64,000 nt of DNA from Poronia punctata (Eukaryota > Ascomycota > Sordariomycetes > Xylariales > Xylariaceae), in contig MU401571.1 of assembly GCA_022579005.1 (NCBI GenBank), positions 50,160-114,159 on the forward strand, written 5' to 3'. Below the pieces are notes generated by a model, which ran no database searches, was not told the origin of the DNA, and saw nothing but the letters and a program-made list of their open reading frames with translations. Shown here piece by piece: positions 1-13,541 of this stretch. A program made the translations under genes and the position numbers. Each line of letters opens with the position of its first letter. The stretch's first letter is position 1.

Positions 1-3000
1 TGGTCTAATCGCGTCGTTGACTTCAGAGCCATCTTCGCTATTCATCGCGTCATGAGCGTGTACCTCATAAACATGCCGTATGATTGAACTCTTGATCTAG
101 TTCCATTGTGCAATAAGCTTTCAAGTACGTATGTTAGAATCTAGAATAGCTACCGCCCACACATAAACGTACATGTATGAGAGATGGCACTTGTGTCTTT
201 GTTACGCGTTTGATAAGAGAATAAGCTACCAAGGTATTTAACCCCCTAACCTACCAGCTTACTGTGGATCGCAGAAAGAAGATTTTACGCGTACGAGTAG
301 GTATGTGATCGTGTTCATGTGGTCAAAGTACATACGCTAGGTATGTTCGTAGCTGGGCTAGAAAGAAATCAAGGTACGCCAATTCATTGGTCGACGGGAC
401 ACGATCTATTGTCCAATACTCCGATGGCGTGGGAGCGATATTGGAATTGGATAAGTACGAGTAGATGGATCTGCTCACTCATCCACTTAGTGTAGGTAGT
501 CCTCACGGACCATCGGTCGTGGAGTGGCCCCAATGATCGACTCGGATAGCAGCATTGTATGGGGAAGCCCACAATGGCCTTGTACGTCGTAGAACGTTTG
601 GCGGATACACGGTCTCTCCCGTTGCCGTTGCGACTTCAGTATAGTCTCGGTTGACTATGCTCTGGCGGCCAGGGACGGCAAGACCTAGTATAGGCGTGAT
701 ATAGACGGTATTGTTGGAGAGTTTGTGTGGGAAGTTGGGTCGCATTGCATGGCCAGCCTGTCAACTGAAGAAAATGTTGTGGCCCGTATCTACTGCAACA
801 TACGCAGAGTCGCAGACAGCAATTAAGTAGGTAGTGAACGAAGGAAGAATTATTGAAGCCACCCTTTTTACGGAGCAGTTCAGGGTTCAACGACAAACTT
901 GGCTAGTATGAAGAATCGACGATACTTCAAAGCTGACGTCTTGGACACCAAGTTAACCTGCCAGTGCCTCCACGATCTACCGAGTACCGTATCAAGATGA
1001 ACCAGACTTAGGAGGTCTTTTCCGGGATTTGAACCCTGCTAAATGTTGTCAGGGTAACGAAATGACCTTTTGACATCTACCTATTATATGTTATCCTCGA
1101 CGATGTGTGAGTGGGAATAGGTGAAATAATACTGAAACTCGGGGTCGTCGTGCCTTTGTGGGTTACAACCGGATGGACCCCTTCCAGCCTAGAACCTAGT
1201 TTCACCCATATGAGTTTTTACCCTGACATATTAAGATATCGAGCCGGTTGACCTGGTTGGTCAATGGCCATTGCAACATTTTTCGAGCGGCAGCAAGACC
1301 CAATGACAATTCAGGTACGGTTACGTCAACTCCAATAACACCCAAACCGCAGCTTAATCTGAAATACAAGCTGTCCTGGGTGGCAAGTCTGGCTCCAACG
1401 AAGCAGGCTTATTTGGGACATGCTTAAAAGAAATGGAAGATCCAGGCATATCCGTCTGTCGGGTTCGATTCTGGGGATTTGATACCGTCTCTCATCCCAT
1501 GAAGAGGGCTTAATCGTCTAAGGGGAGTCGAGCCACGAAAGAGGCTGTAACGTAGGACCCCAGAGCACCCGCCGAAACATTACTTACATTGCACGACCAT
1601 GTTCCCCCGGGGGTACGCATCCTTGTGAAATCCAGACTCATCTGCTGCGTCGCCCAGTTGAGCGGTGACACCCACCCCCGCGTAGTGTGCGAACAATAGC
1701 TAAGTGAAATAGAGCTAGGCTAGGCAAGGTCAGCATATTCGGGACATTTTCGTGCGACTACCCTTCTACGTGCAGGTCTGGCGATGAACAGCGTCTAGGT
1801 GCTACTAGGAACGCCTGCACAGATCGAGGTCATTGCAGTAAGCCCGTGAAGCAAGGTATTGAAAGCGATTGGCCTCGTCAACGCAACCCCATCATGGTGC
1901 CGACGAGCTGGATGTCACGATGGATGACGATATGCGAGATGCTGTCGAGGTCGGCGAATGGGGCAAGTCGCAGATGTTGATTTGCTGACAAAATACCGCT
2001 AGCTCGAGATGAGTGAGGCGGATGTATTTCATTAGGAAAGAAAGCACCTGTCAAAGAGTGGGCAGCACTAAAGGCCTAGAGCAGGTGCTGGAGCTAGAGC
2101 TAGAGGAGCTTTGTAGCGTGATAGCTTGCTGATCTTGTTGGTTTTGGTGATTAGCGACCGTGCTACTATTGACCGGGACATCCCCCGTTGCACAATGACT
2201 GCAGGGTAACCCTAGACCATGACTCCATATTCGGCCCACTGCTGTCGAGGCTTGAGTCGTTTTTCTCCCTCTCTATGGTATTGTCAGGAAGTATTGGACA
2301 CCTAGTGCCTATGAAGTCGACGCCATTCCAGAGGCTGGAATCCTTCCCAGACACCCAAAAGGTTGTTATCTATCTATCGAGTATTTGTACAGCACCTGGG
2401 AACAACGTGGAATATCGTATTTTGGGAGCCCATGCTTCTGCCCACGCTCGTTGTTCAGCTTTCTCAAGCTTTGCTTACCAGATTATTTGCCCACATCGGT
2501 ACCTGCAGATAAGCGTGGCTAATGTACCCATTTCATCACTACCTTTCACAAGTGGGCCTGTTGTCGAGCCAAGTTTTAGTTTAATGCTGATGATAAAGCT
2601 TGACCCTCCGCCAAGAATTCGAGTCGCTTTACACATACTCGTACTCGTAGGTGTTGGGATAGGTACTTACCTACGAGTAGGTTACAGGCTACCTAACACA
2701 ATTGATAGCAATAGTTTGTTTTGTCCTCACCACGGTACGACTGGAAATGTTGGCCCTGAGCTGTGCGGGACATCAAGATCTAGGGGACCGGTCAGGCATG
2801 GTTGCATGGGAATCATGCTCTGGCAATGGGCCAATGTCGAGCAGAGATAGGTGGACATGAATTCGATCAGTATGTCGCCAGGTCGGCCGATTGGTCGCTC
2901 GCCCTAGAGGGGCTTTTAAAAAGAAAGATGATGACAATATTTGAAAAGGCTTGGATCAGAATTCACTTGACGCGTCGGGAGGGAGGGTTCGACTAGATAG

Positions 3001-4913
3001 GAATTTGCTTTCGTTGCGCAACAAATCACTGACATACAAAATATGCACACACGTCTTCCCCGTGTCTTAGATGGGTCCTACTCTCTGTTTAGTAAATGCA
3101 ACTGTGCTCAACGTCTTTTTTTTGCTCCCCTGCGCCTCATCACTGCGTCCCTCGCGTTATAGCATTTAATACCTGACACTGTTACCTTGGTCCATGAACT
3201 TCGTAAGAACAACAGGTTGGTGTTTCGCCGCGTTGTGGGATATTGTGATCACTCTACGTTTGATAAAGGCGCGATCGCGCGAGTTTGACAAATCTGAAGA
3301 AGTGATCAAGCAGACATATATTATTATATCACATTTTATCGCAAATAAAAACTGCGTTGACCTTGGAACAAACTTGTCTTTAGGAATGGATGGTCACTCT
3401 ACAGTGTATAAGTTCTGTTTTTCTTACGGTATAATATCTCTCGGACAGATGATGCGACTGGAATGGTAGCTCCCGTAGGTACCTCACTTTAACTAGCACT
3501 CATTGCTGATAGGTAATGATAAATTAGATATAACCAAGGAATATGTATCCTACGTATTATAACCTTGTCTTAATATTAGACTGAATACGGTGGCACGACC
3601 TGTACGATGCTTCTTGTTGGAGTTAGATCGCCAATAGGTGAGCTTACTCCGAACGTCTTAGCGTCTAATCAGGGGCACATCACAGTCTGTATCCACACAC
3701 AAGTCAGGGGCCACGCTGTGGGGGCATACGCTTACCTTCTTCGAATTGGTAGGCAAGTAGACACGGTAGGTACGGCAGGGGTGACGAGCAGGGTACGGAA
3801 TACCTGCCCTACGACCGTCACTTTTGCCTCTCTCGGAGAGGTGAGCCGACCACACTAGACGACGAGACTAGACCAGGGCAAGAACCAGGGGGGCTTGAAG
3901 GTAGGTAGGTACTGTAATGGTCGTACCTACTCCTGGTTGCTCTTCTTATTATCGTTTCTACTCCCATCTTTCCTCTTACGCACCTATTATCTCTTGCGAC
4001 TTGCGATCTGGGATCCAAAATTCCAAGGATCTGAGACAAACCACACGCCATCATCACGACTTACAATTACAACCGTGGAAGGGAAACAGTTTATTTTTGC
4101 TCGGAAGCATACAGGCGGAACTAGGCGTCTAGGTAATAGGAAGGAGGAGAGAAGGGGAAACGATCGGGCTTCTATTTTCGTCGCAGTCCGCGTTCATATC
4201 ATATCCCACGGGTAGCTGCACATAACGCACGAGGTATGCTATTCAGCTTTCCGAATTTTTGCTTCTGCTATAACTCTATACGGACCGCTTCTCCCCATCA
4301 TATCTCGATTTTATCCGTATATCGACAGAGGATGGAAGAAGACTGTTGTTGTACCACAAGAAGAATCCTTCGCGAAAGAGCCTTTTGGGACTTGGGGCGG
4401 CTTGGTTTCCTTTTTTTCGGTCCCATCTATTCCACCAGACGAGGATTGGGGGTTGCAAACTATGAGATCCCCAGGGGACATTCCCGGTGTTTCGCATTGC
4501 CTACCCGTCTCAGTCCCGAATCAGCTCTCCCTTCATTCCACCCTTACCCACACCCCACGACTGGCACAGGCAAACAAGCCCTCCGACCTTCCTCCAGCTG
4601 ACCTAAACAGCTAACAGCCACCGCGCTAGCAGGAAATTGGCTTCGCTATTCTGCGATCGTCTTTCTCGACCTGTGTTCCAAGAGCATCGATTGCAGCATT
4701 TACGAGACTCCTATCAACCCAGGTAGCGAGTTGTGGGAATAGTACTGTGGACCAAACTGAGCGAAAGGTGTTTGAAAAGATCGCTAGGTCTTGCAGTTAT
4801 ATTAGTCCGTGGACCTTGGCTACGATTCGTCACCGCAACAGAGTTTATACGTCCCGGCGCTCACCAGCAGTTGGAGCCCTCATGGTGGTTCTTACCTTCT
4901 TTTCACAGCAATC
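1..4913. other. intergenic region upstream of the RasGEF gene
   Basis: I find no supportable gene here. Several open frames of 60-220 codons exist on both strands, but none shows a recognisable domain, coding-like composition or a sensible splice pattern. The last 700 bp or so (about 4,230-4,900) is pyrimidine-rich and probably holds the promoter and 5' leader of the RasGEF gene. The octamer TACGAGTA or its complement occurs five times (292, 456, 2,636, 2,642, 2,672). Confidence 0.6.
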
Positions 4914-7900
4914 ATGATGCTGGACACACAACCCGATAGATCTAGCTTGCAGGTTGCGCCCCTCGCAATTGCGAGAAGCTGCTACGAATCCTCGAACGCT
5001 AGCTCACAGGATGAGGGAACTATCGATTCTTCGATAGGCGTATATTCGCCATCCCGGATAACGGCGAATGGGTCGCAGGAAGGGGAAGAAGTCGTCGCTC
5101 AATGTCAACCGACACGTCCGATATTTCATAATTTCCTGCGAGCGTTTTATCCCTTCCAACCGGCCTGTACCGTATCCGACACTACGATTACTCTACCACT
5201 CGATGAAGGGGACGTGGTCCTGGTGCATTCGATCCATACCAATGGATGGGCTGATGGCACATTGCTTGCAACGGGTGCGAGGGGCTGGTTACCCACGAAT
5301 TATTGTGAAGCATACGAGCCGGAGGAGATGAGGAACCTGCTAAAAGCTATACTTAACTTCTGGGACCTCCTTAGGAGTACGGTCGCTGATGATCAAGACA
5401 TTTTCGAGAACCAGGAGTTCATGAAAGGCATCATTGCCGGCGTGCGTTATCTTTTGGTTAGTATCCCCTCGGATCATCTGCTGCTGGCCAAGGTCTAAAT
5501 TTTGGTATTCTAGGAACGTACCCATTGCCTGACGCGTGAAACGCCAACAATCCAGAGGAGTGATATACTTCGACGGGGCCGCAAGGGATTGCTCTCGGAG
5601 CTTTCGATGTTGGTGAAGACTGCGAAGCGGTTACAAGGGCTCCTGAGGTTCTCTGCACATTATATCAACGACGTAAATGACGTAGTGGACGAAATGATTC
5701 TGAGAGCCTTCAAGGTTGTGGTGAGGGGTGTGCGATTTCTCGACCTCCTAGAAGAAGATCGACGTTCCCGTGCGCCGGCAGTAACGGTCATGGCAACTGT
5801 GATGGAGGAATCATTTGTCCCACCGACGCCACCCTCGGAGACGACTGGTTGTGAACAAGGGACGGGGGAGGCAGAAAATGCAGCCTACCGAACGAATACG
5901 GACGAGAAGTCGGAAAACACGTGGGATGACGCGACACAAGCGAACGGGCTAACCCCTCAGCGTTTGCCATGCGCCCAATCAACGACAAACGACCAAGGAA
6001 GTCGAATGTCTCAGAGAACTCTGCAGATCACCAATCGACTATCGGCTAGCATAGCGCACAGGGTATCTCTTGCCGGACGGCCAGAATCCGCACAACCCCA
6101 AAACCTGATCTCAGAACAACTCAGCTCGTGCCATGACACATTCTTATCGCACCTAAGCACCCTGATCGGTCGTCTCGGTCTGCTTTCTCGAACAGAGCTT
6201 GCCTTGTCTATCAGGTTGTCCACAACGTCTGGTGGGGCGCTCTGGGGTGTGGTGAACGTGGTGTGTGACTATAATACCGTCGTTCTAGAGTCGTTAGAAT
6301 CGGCGCGTGCGGCCATGTTCGATCACATATGCGAGCTGGTCTCGTCGGCGCGGGTGGTCTTGAAGAGCTGTGACGCCGAGGTCGATCACAATGTCACCCC
6401 ACACGACGATACTTTACAGCAAGCCGCAATCCACTGTGTGAGGACCGCCGGCGAGTGTGTCGCGAGAACGAAATGGGTGCTTGAGAAAATTGGAGATTTT
6501 GAATTCGAAGTACAAGAGACCAACCTCGGCCTTGACCTGAGCATCTTCGAATCCGTCTGCGAAAGCCGTCCGCGTACCCCAGAAAAGACCAGTGTTGCGG
6601 AGTTAATGGAAACACCACTTTCTCCAACTACCTCGTCAGTCCACCTGTCAAGGGATAAACCACTCCCCGAAATCCCGTCATCCGCCACGGCAGTTGGCCC
6701 TAGGGAGCCTGGAGAGGTGCCACTGCCCTTATCTCGGCCACAGTCCGCGGCAGGGGGTGAAGAACCGTCGATCCGCATATCCGCTGGTGCGCTGCGCCGG
6801 CCATCCCTGCCGCCGTTGCCTAAGCTCAGCACAACCCTCATTCCAGACGAGCCGTACAGTCCCGTGACGGAGGCTTCACACGAGATTGACTTACATAGCT
6901 CGTTCAGGTCGGATACTGGAACGGCCACCAGCTCGGGAACCAGCAGTTCATATCTTAGCCGTGATTCTGAGACTAGTGTCATGTCGCAGACCTCAACTCG
7001 CGCCACCACTCCAGATAGCGCCCAACCGAGGAATCAACCGTCCCTGTCCGATCTCAGTACGGCCGGTAGCTCCGCACTCACCGAAGAGGTGGAAGAAGTG
7101 GAATCGAAACTACTCGAGAAGACTTTTGCACATGAGCTGATGTTCAACAAAGACGGCCAGGTAGTGGGCGGCTCTCTACCCGCACTGGTGGAAAGGCTTA
7201 CAACGCACGAGACGACACCCGATGCAATGTTTGTATCGGCCTTTTATCTCACATTCCGCTTGTTTTGCACGCCTACTCAGCTGGCCGAGGTATTGATCGA
7301 CCGATTCGATTACGTGGGAGATAGTCCCAGTATCGCAAGCCTCGTCCGTCTGCGAGTATACAATGTCCTCAAGGGTTGGCTGGAATCTCATTGGCGGGAT
7401 GCAACAGACAATGAAGCTTTGCCCACAATTGCCCGCTTCGCCGAGTTCAAGTTGGCCGCAGTGATAAAAACTGCGGGACAACGCCTTATGGATCTGATAC
7501 AACGTGTTACCTCTGCCGAAAGCCAGACGGTATCACGCCTGGCACCGGCATTGGCAAAGCCCGCTACCTCTTCGGCGCCATCGGTCCCTACCGACGGAAC
7601 CGTACCGGCGCCTCTCCTGTCGAAGAGCCAGCACAACCTACTTAGTAACTGGAAGTCGGGGGGCAGCTCGCCCTCGATTATAGACTTCGACCCTCTCGAG
7701 CTTGCCCGCCAGATTACCTTGAAGCAGATCTCGCTTTTCTGCTTGATCAAGCCCGAGGAGTTGCTGGGGTCCCAGTGGATGAAGAAAGGCGGGGTCGACT
7801 CACCTAACGTCAAAGCCATGTCCGGCTTCTCCAACGACCTTTCCAACTTTGTAGCGGACACTATTCTGCAATATTCGGAAGTCAAAAAACGCGCGGCAGT

Positions 7901-8555
7901 GATCAAGCACTGGATTAAGATCGCAAGTCAATGTCTCGAGCTGAACAACTACGATGGCCTCATGGCTATCCTTTGCAGCCTGAACAGTTCAGTAATCAAC
8001 CGGCTGCGCAAAACCTGGGACCTGGTGAGCCCGAGACGGCGGGAGATGCTCAAGGGCCTCTATGCCGTGGTTGATCCGTCAAACAACACAAAGGCGCTTC
8101 GAGCACGGCTCCAGGCCCACGTGCCGCCGTGCCTCCCGTTTCTGGGAATGTATCTCACAGACCTTACTTTCATCGACGTTGGCAATTCTCCTACCAAGCA
8201 ACTGCCCGGTTCCGGATGCGAGGGTCAGGGCATGACGGTGGTCAATTTTGACAAGTATAGCCGTACTGCCAAGATCGTCAATGACCTGCAACGGTTCCAA
8301 CTCCCTTACAAGCTTACCGAGATTCCGGAGATGCAGGAATGGTTTCAAGCCCAGATTACCCGGATGAAAGAGTTGGACCAGAGCAATGTTGAGGTCGCTT
8401 ATTACCGGAAGAGTCTACTCCTGGAACCAAGAGAAACCTCGCTGCGGACGCCGGCCGAAGCGCCGACTCCTTCCACCCAAGCTCCGTCTAAGGGTGACCT
8501 CTTCGGGTGGATATCCCGCGACCGACACAACAATCACGCCGCCGTTGCGATATAG
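4914..8555 (+). CDS. Cdc25-type Ras guanine-nucleotide exchange factor with SH3 domain
   Basis: Predicted activator of Ras that exchanges GDP for GTP and works upstream of cAMP/MAPK signalling in fungi. Two exons, 4914-5456 and 5514-8555; the 57-nt intron has donor GTTAGT and acceptor TAG, giving 1,194 aa. An SH3 domain lies near residues 70-132 (A-F-Y-P-F, then G-W-A-D-G and G-W-L-P-T-N-Y). A long Ser/Thr/Pro-rich stretch follows. A RasGEF N-terminal (REM) module starts near residue 710 (L-L-E-K-T-F-A-H-E-L). The catalytic CDC25 domain starts near 904 (D-P-L-E-L-A-R-Q-I-T) and includes N-N-Y-D-G-L-M-A-I and P-C-L-P-F-L-G-M-Y-L-T-D-L. The domain order matches yeast Cdc25 and S. pombe Ste6/Efc25 relatives. 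The start is the least certain part: an in-frame ATG at 4809 would add 35 residues, and an upstream exon cannot be excluded. Confidence 0.93.
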
Positions 8556-11500
8556 AAAGAATCCCCTGGGGCCAGGGCCGCCTGTCCTCACCTTTACCCC
8601 CAACCGTCATTTGAGTGTTTTACTCGCACTGACCACTGTTCGGCGTTGCATTAACGTCCTCCTATTTCTCGCGATTTTTATGATACCCATATCCTTTCTC
8701 TTTGCATGCACGCCATTAACACAGAATTTTGGATTTACTGTGAGGCCGAACAGTCAGCATGATCTACTTATATCGCGTCATATTGCGTTTGAGGGCGAAA
8801 AGAAACGCTCGGAAACAAAACTATAAATCTTATTATCGACATATATCCCTGTACAGACCGCGGCCGCTGCTTTCAAGCGCCCGCCCCATCACCATTATGC
8901 CCATGTGCCATGTCAGATGCGAACTTCTGGCAAAGTTGGGGGTGACGATGATTGTCTCAACGACGTCCTATCATGGCCGGATGGGAAAAGGGGAACGGGG
9001 AATCGTCCCCAAGATTGGGACAGCAGTATTATTGTATAATGTGTACAGGATGTTTGGAAACGTTAGCTGATGCCGTGGGAAGAACTTGGAGTGAGGGGCC
9101 TCGAAAATAATTATTACTATCAGGGCCCAGAGCCTTTCTAAAGGTACAAAAAGGGTTACGGTCATGGGCGGAATTATGTTTTTGTTTTTGGCCCTTCTTT
9201 TTATCTCACCAAGGTGGGATATGCTCAGAGTTCCGTGTTACTTGGTCAGTAACTCGAGGGGAACATGATTGGAAAAGCTATTTCTCGGCAGATTTTATGT
9301 TAACGGCTCACGCCCTCTTTTACTACAACCTACCATCTACTTGTTTTGATGGCATGACCAGGACGGAATGGAATGGATTGGAACACGGCTTGGTTATAAG
9401 GTTCTCGTGTATACGCATGTAGAAAAGTGAAAACAAGATAATACATATTATACCCTTTGCTGTACTTGTCACATCCTACTATGCTTGTGCCTGATTCATA
9501 ACTCTCTTGGTCTTCATCTGTACTGCTCTTATATATTCTTGAAGTAGGTTGATAAGGCCCCTAACATTTCCTACGTATACTCGATAGCACGGTATTACTA
9601 GAGGTAGGGAGGGAGAGAGAGGTGATAGTGGAAGATGAAGGGGCAACAACTGTGGTTTTGAGTAGGTATTTCAATAGCGTTTTGTTTTGTTCTGTTTGTT
9701 AAGACGGGTAAGAAAGGCAATAAAAAGAGAATGATTTAGATTAGATAGATACCTAGGTCAGGTGAGGCTCAGCTTTTGGAAAGGGTTCAACTGACAAGAC
9801 GAGGCAGGTTGGGTCGGGGTTAGGAAGGGTTCTTTTGCTTACGAGTAGGTAGGGTGGTAGGTTCCATTGTTTGTTACATTTACAATTTGATGGTGCCATG
9901 TGGCGTTCCGTGTCCAAGTTCCCTGTTGGTTGGGGTGGAACGTACCGTACCTACCTTACCATACATAATACCTACCCATACCCTAACTAGATGCTTTAAG
10001 GAATGTTGTCTTTGAAGGCCGGCCATGGATGAATGAATGAATGAATAGATGGCACTCACACTGCTTTTACTTACTTACTTTTGGATTATGTTGACACTTG
10101 GATATTGTGCTATATACCGACTTTACCACATGGTGAATTGCCAAGGTTAGAAATACCTATCGTACACCTACGTGTACAAGGCAGGTTCTATTAATAGATG
10201 ATCTGATCAAGCTAAAATGCTGGGTCCGTACTTGTAAAAATGGTGGTAAGTCTAAAGGTTACCGGTAGGCTTTTACTCGCAGGTTGTCAACATTGCTTGC
10301 TGTCAAAAAAAGGGCAAATGACGGTGTCTATATAAGGTTAGGTTAGCTCAGCTGCTATGTATCCGACATGAAGCAAGCAAACGAAGCCTCGTGGCAAAGC
10401 CGCATCGTTGCGTGCCGTGGATTGGAACTTGAACTACTAGTCTAGGTAGGTAATCCTGCAGGCTATGCAACTACACTACCTAGAAAGCATGCCGTGTACC
10501 TACTCTTTCACGATGCTGGGTTCATCCCGGTGAATAATAAGCTGTCTTCTCAAAAGCTATGTAGTTACCTCCATGCAACCTTGCTTGCGTTTCAAGGGAG
10601 CTGGCTTTTAGGCCGTTATAAGGAGAAGATGCCAAGGTGGGAAATGTAACATGGAGACAGATGTCCATGCTTTTAGGTTAGGTCGTTGATTGCCACTAGT
10701 TACAGGTACTAGAAACTCTTATCATTTATAAGCGTTCTTCTAGCTCGCAGCCTCAGGACGTTGACGTTTTTAGATGGGTGGGTAGGCTGTTGTTGGGGTC
10801 AAATTGGGGATATCTCTCCTCACGGTGACAGGGAGGGGAATTACACATGTAAAAGTGCTCTAGAGTCCAGATAGATAATAGACGTTTTGAACTTCCAAAA
10901 TGCCTATGATTATTTATTGTATTTAATTGGGCATTCCACATGAAATGTACACGTAAATGGGATCACATGTTTAAATGCAAAGAAAGTCAAGTCCTACCAT
11001 CTTAGATAAAGCATCCTAGAATACCAAAGAGCCACGCGGTTTGAAAGGTCCACTGCCTAATCTATCTGGGTCGGTATGTCCTATTTAGACTGACCCGTGT
11101 AGCTGGGACTTGAAGATGCGGTAAGGAATATTGAAAACCAACAGCGCAGGTGAATTGATCTTACGTGATCCTTTTTGCTTATATCTCATCAAAGAAACGG
11201 TGGATGAATAAACTGGAGCTAACAAACACGACTTGAAACAATATCTATCTAACCTATGTCCATGTGGCACAGAAAGTCCAACAGATAAGGAATAGTAGGT
11301 ACCTAGTCAGATCTTGTAGCGTCAATAGGTCAATTGTCTGCACGCATGTTCTCATAGTCAGGTAGGTTTTAGGTATTTCAACAGGACGTTTGGTTGTTGT
11401 TGGTTGGAGTTGGCTTGGCCAACTATCTAGATAACTGTTGGAAGTGCACGGGCAACGTTACATACTCGGAATAGTGAACAAACAGAGCAAGTGAGATTTG

Positions 11501-13541
11501 TAAAAGTAGCGTGGTAGTGTGGTAGCATATTACCTAAAACCGAGATAATACATAATTATCTCTGGCACTTGTGCTTGTAGCGACCCTTCAAGTTTTATCT
11601 TCAAGTTGCCCCCGCATCGTCCCCTCCGGTACCAATCCTGGGGGATACCAGTGCCTCCTTCCCATTTGCTTGTTCCTTTAAAGCCACCAGACAAGGGGAC
11701 CAACCAATAAGACGAGCTGTAAAGCAAGCGACGCGGAGATCAGTCTGGTGACTCGAGCTACACCAGCCAATCATGGTATAGAACCCCCCAGACATTCGGC
11801 CCGCTTAGGTACCTCCCTCTAGCCTACTTTTTGAGACATGCATATTCCTTGTCGAAATTTATCAAGTTGCCATGTCGCGACCTGGACAAGGTAATGCTCG
11901 AGAGGAAGAAACATTTGAACATTTGCTTTGTTATGTTGGGAATGCCATAGCAACTGTTCAAAATTCCAGCCAAAAGGACAAAGGCAGACATTTTATAAGG
12001 GTCTTTCAATTTTACTGCACATGTCAATCCCCACGTGAAGGGTCCAACAAAGATACTCCTATCTACAGAGTTGTCGCGTGGGAAAAAAAGAAAGAGCGCC
12101 ACAACCTCCTGCGCGCCGCCGTCTGCCCCTCACAGACTACTAGGGAATCAACATGACAAAGATCGTAAGGCCCTTCATTTAGTTACCACTGTTGTGCCAT
12201 AGTACTTGTAAGGGGTTGTCCTACGTGTAGATAGTAGATAGTAACTTTATGCTGTTGTACAGGGTCTGGACTGATGGCACGGCAGTTTCTATGTACTCAT
12301 AGATTTTACATATTCTGCCCCAGCCCAATTAGCATGGCCTCAGGTTCTTGTAGTATGCGGGGCTGATTGTTAGGTAAGTGGCCTGTAAATAGATCTTAAT
12401 ACGCTGTAAGACCACAGATAGCGCTCGTATTTAAGTATGTTGGTTTGGAGACATTGATGAATACGATGTACCTCAGCATCTTGTGATATGTTTGCTCTGT
12501 GCATCTTTTAAGTACGCCGCGATCCTCAAAATGATCCGAAAAAGCAGTCGAGACGTCACGCCAGCTTTATAAATACACATTTGCTAAGGCATCCTTTATC
12601 TTCTCGAGCAAACTCTCGTCTGTTGTGCCAGATTGGTGAAACTGGCAGTTACCGTAGTAGGTTTGACACTATTACCTACTATCTGGAAGGTACTGTATTT
12701 GCTGCATGAAATGTCACTATTTTAATCACGCGAGTGGAATGAGTCCCCTGGTAGGTTTAGCCGGATGGAGGTAATGCTTCTGTACCCTTGAAATCGGTAC
12801 TTTCCCAGGCTCCGCCTTTTGCTTCCTTCCTTCCATATTCCACGACGGCTAGACCGGGGTAGCTGCCCCTAAAACGGTTGGTTCCATTAGACTTATCTAC
12901 ATGTATGTACCTACAGCCACTACTGATAGCGTATCAAACGTCCCGCTAGGTTAGTTGCGTTATGTACCTTGGGATCCCGATCCTACCACTTTTATTAGGA
13001 GGGCACCACCTGATGGTACATCGTTAGCACTTACCATATTCGAGGTAGGCATCTATCCCTTGGTGTTCTGGAGACGATGGGTAATATGAAAGAGAGACCC
13101 TGCCCACGCGCATACATATCGTCGGACCTTTCTTCTTCTTACTCTCCTGTTGATTATCTCTTTTCCTTCCATATTCATAGTTTTGAGGGTCAATTTGCCG
13201 GAACGCGGCAGCCCGTTTCCCAAGGTCAGTTACTGGTGTTTGATGAATGGATTCCTTACTAGACATGAGATGGGCGCACTAGTCAACACAGTACCAACAT
13301 TCCTGTTGACGATGCGACAGTGCGCCTGGTGATGCGAAGCAAAGCGCTCTCTGTCACTCGCTGCCCCGCCCTACCTTTTCCCCGGCTTGGACAGGCCGAG
13401 CAGGCCCTGCTCATTGGCTTATACACGACAATGTATAACTAATATTTTTCGTTGTAGTATAGATACGTTCTCTTGTACCACGGTATAGTGAGAAAGGTCC
13501 CGACTTAAGAGGCGCTCGATATCTGGGGACGGAGACTCGAC
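8556..13541. other. long intergenic region
   Basis: About 5 kb with no supportable gene. The longest open frames (about 60-100 codons, for example near 11,824-12,156 on both strands) have no family signature. It contains short simple repeats (GAAT repeats near 10,030), one TACGAGTA octamer (9,840) and two AGGTACCT palindromes (11,297 and 11,807). The 3' part should contain the promoter of the UNC93-like gene. Confidence 0.5.

Noticed and set aside
1010..1075. Possible tRNA on the minus strand (B-box-like GGTTCAAATCC)
   Set aside because: No matching acceptor stem, weak T-stem and no clear anticodon arm; not a supportable tRNA.
2188..2850. 220-codon open frame on the plus strand
   Set aside because: No domain, no coding-like composition, and it reads through TACGAGTA-rich intergenic DNA; treated as a chance frame.
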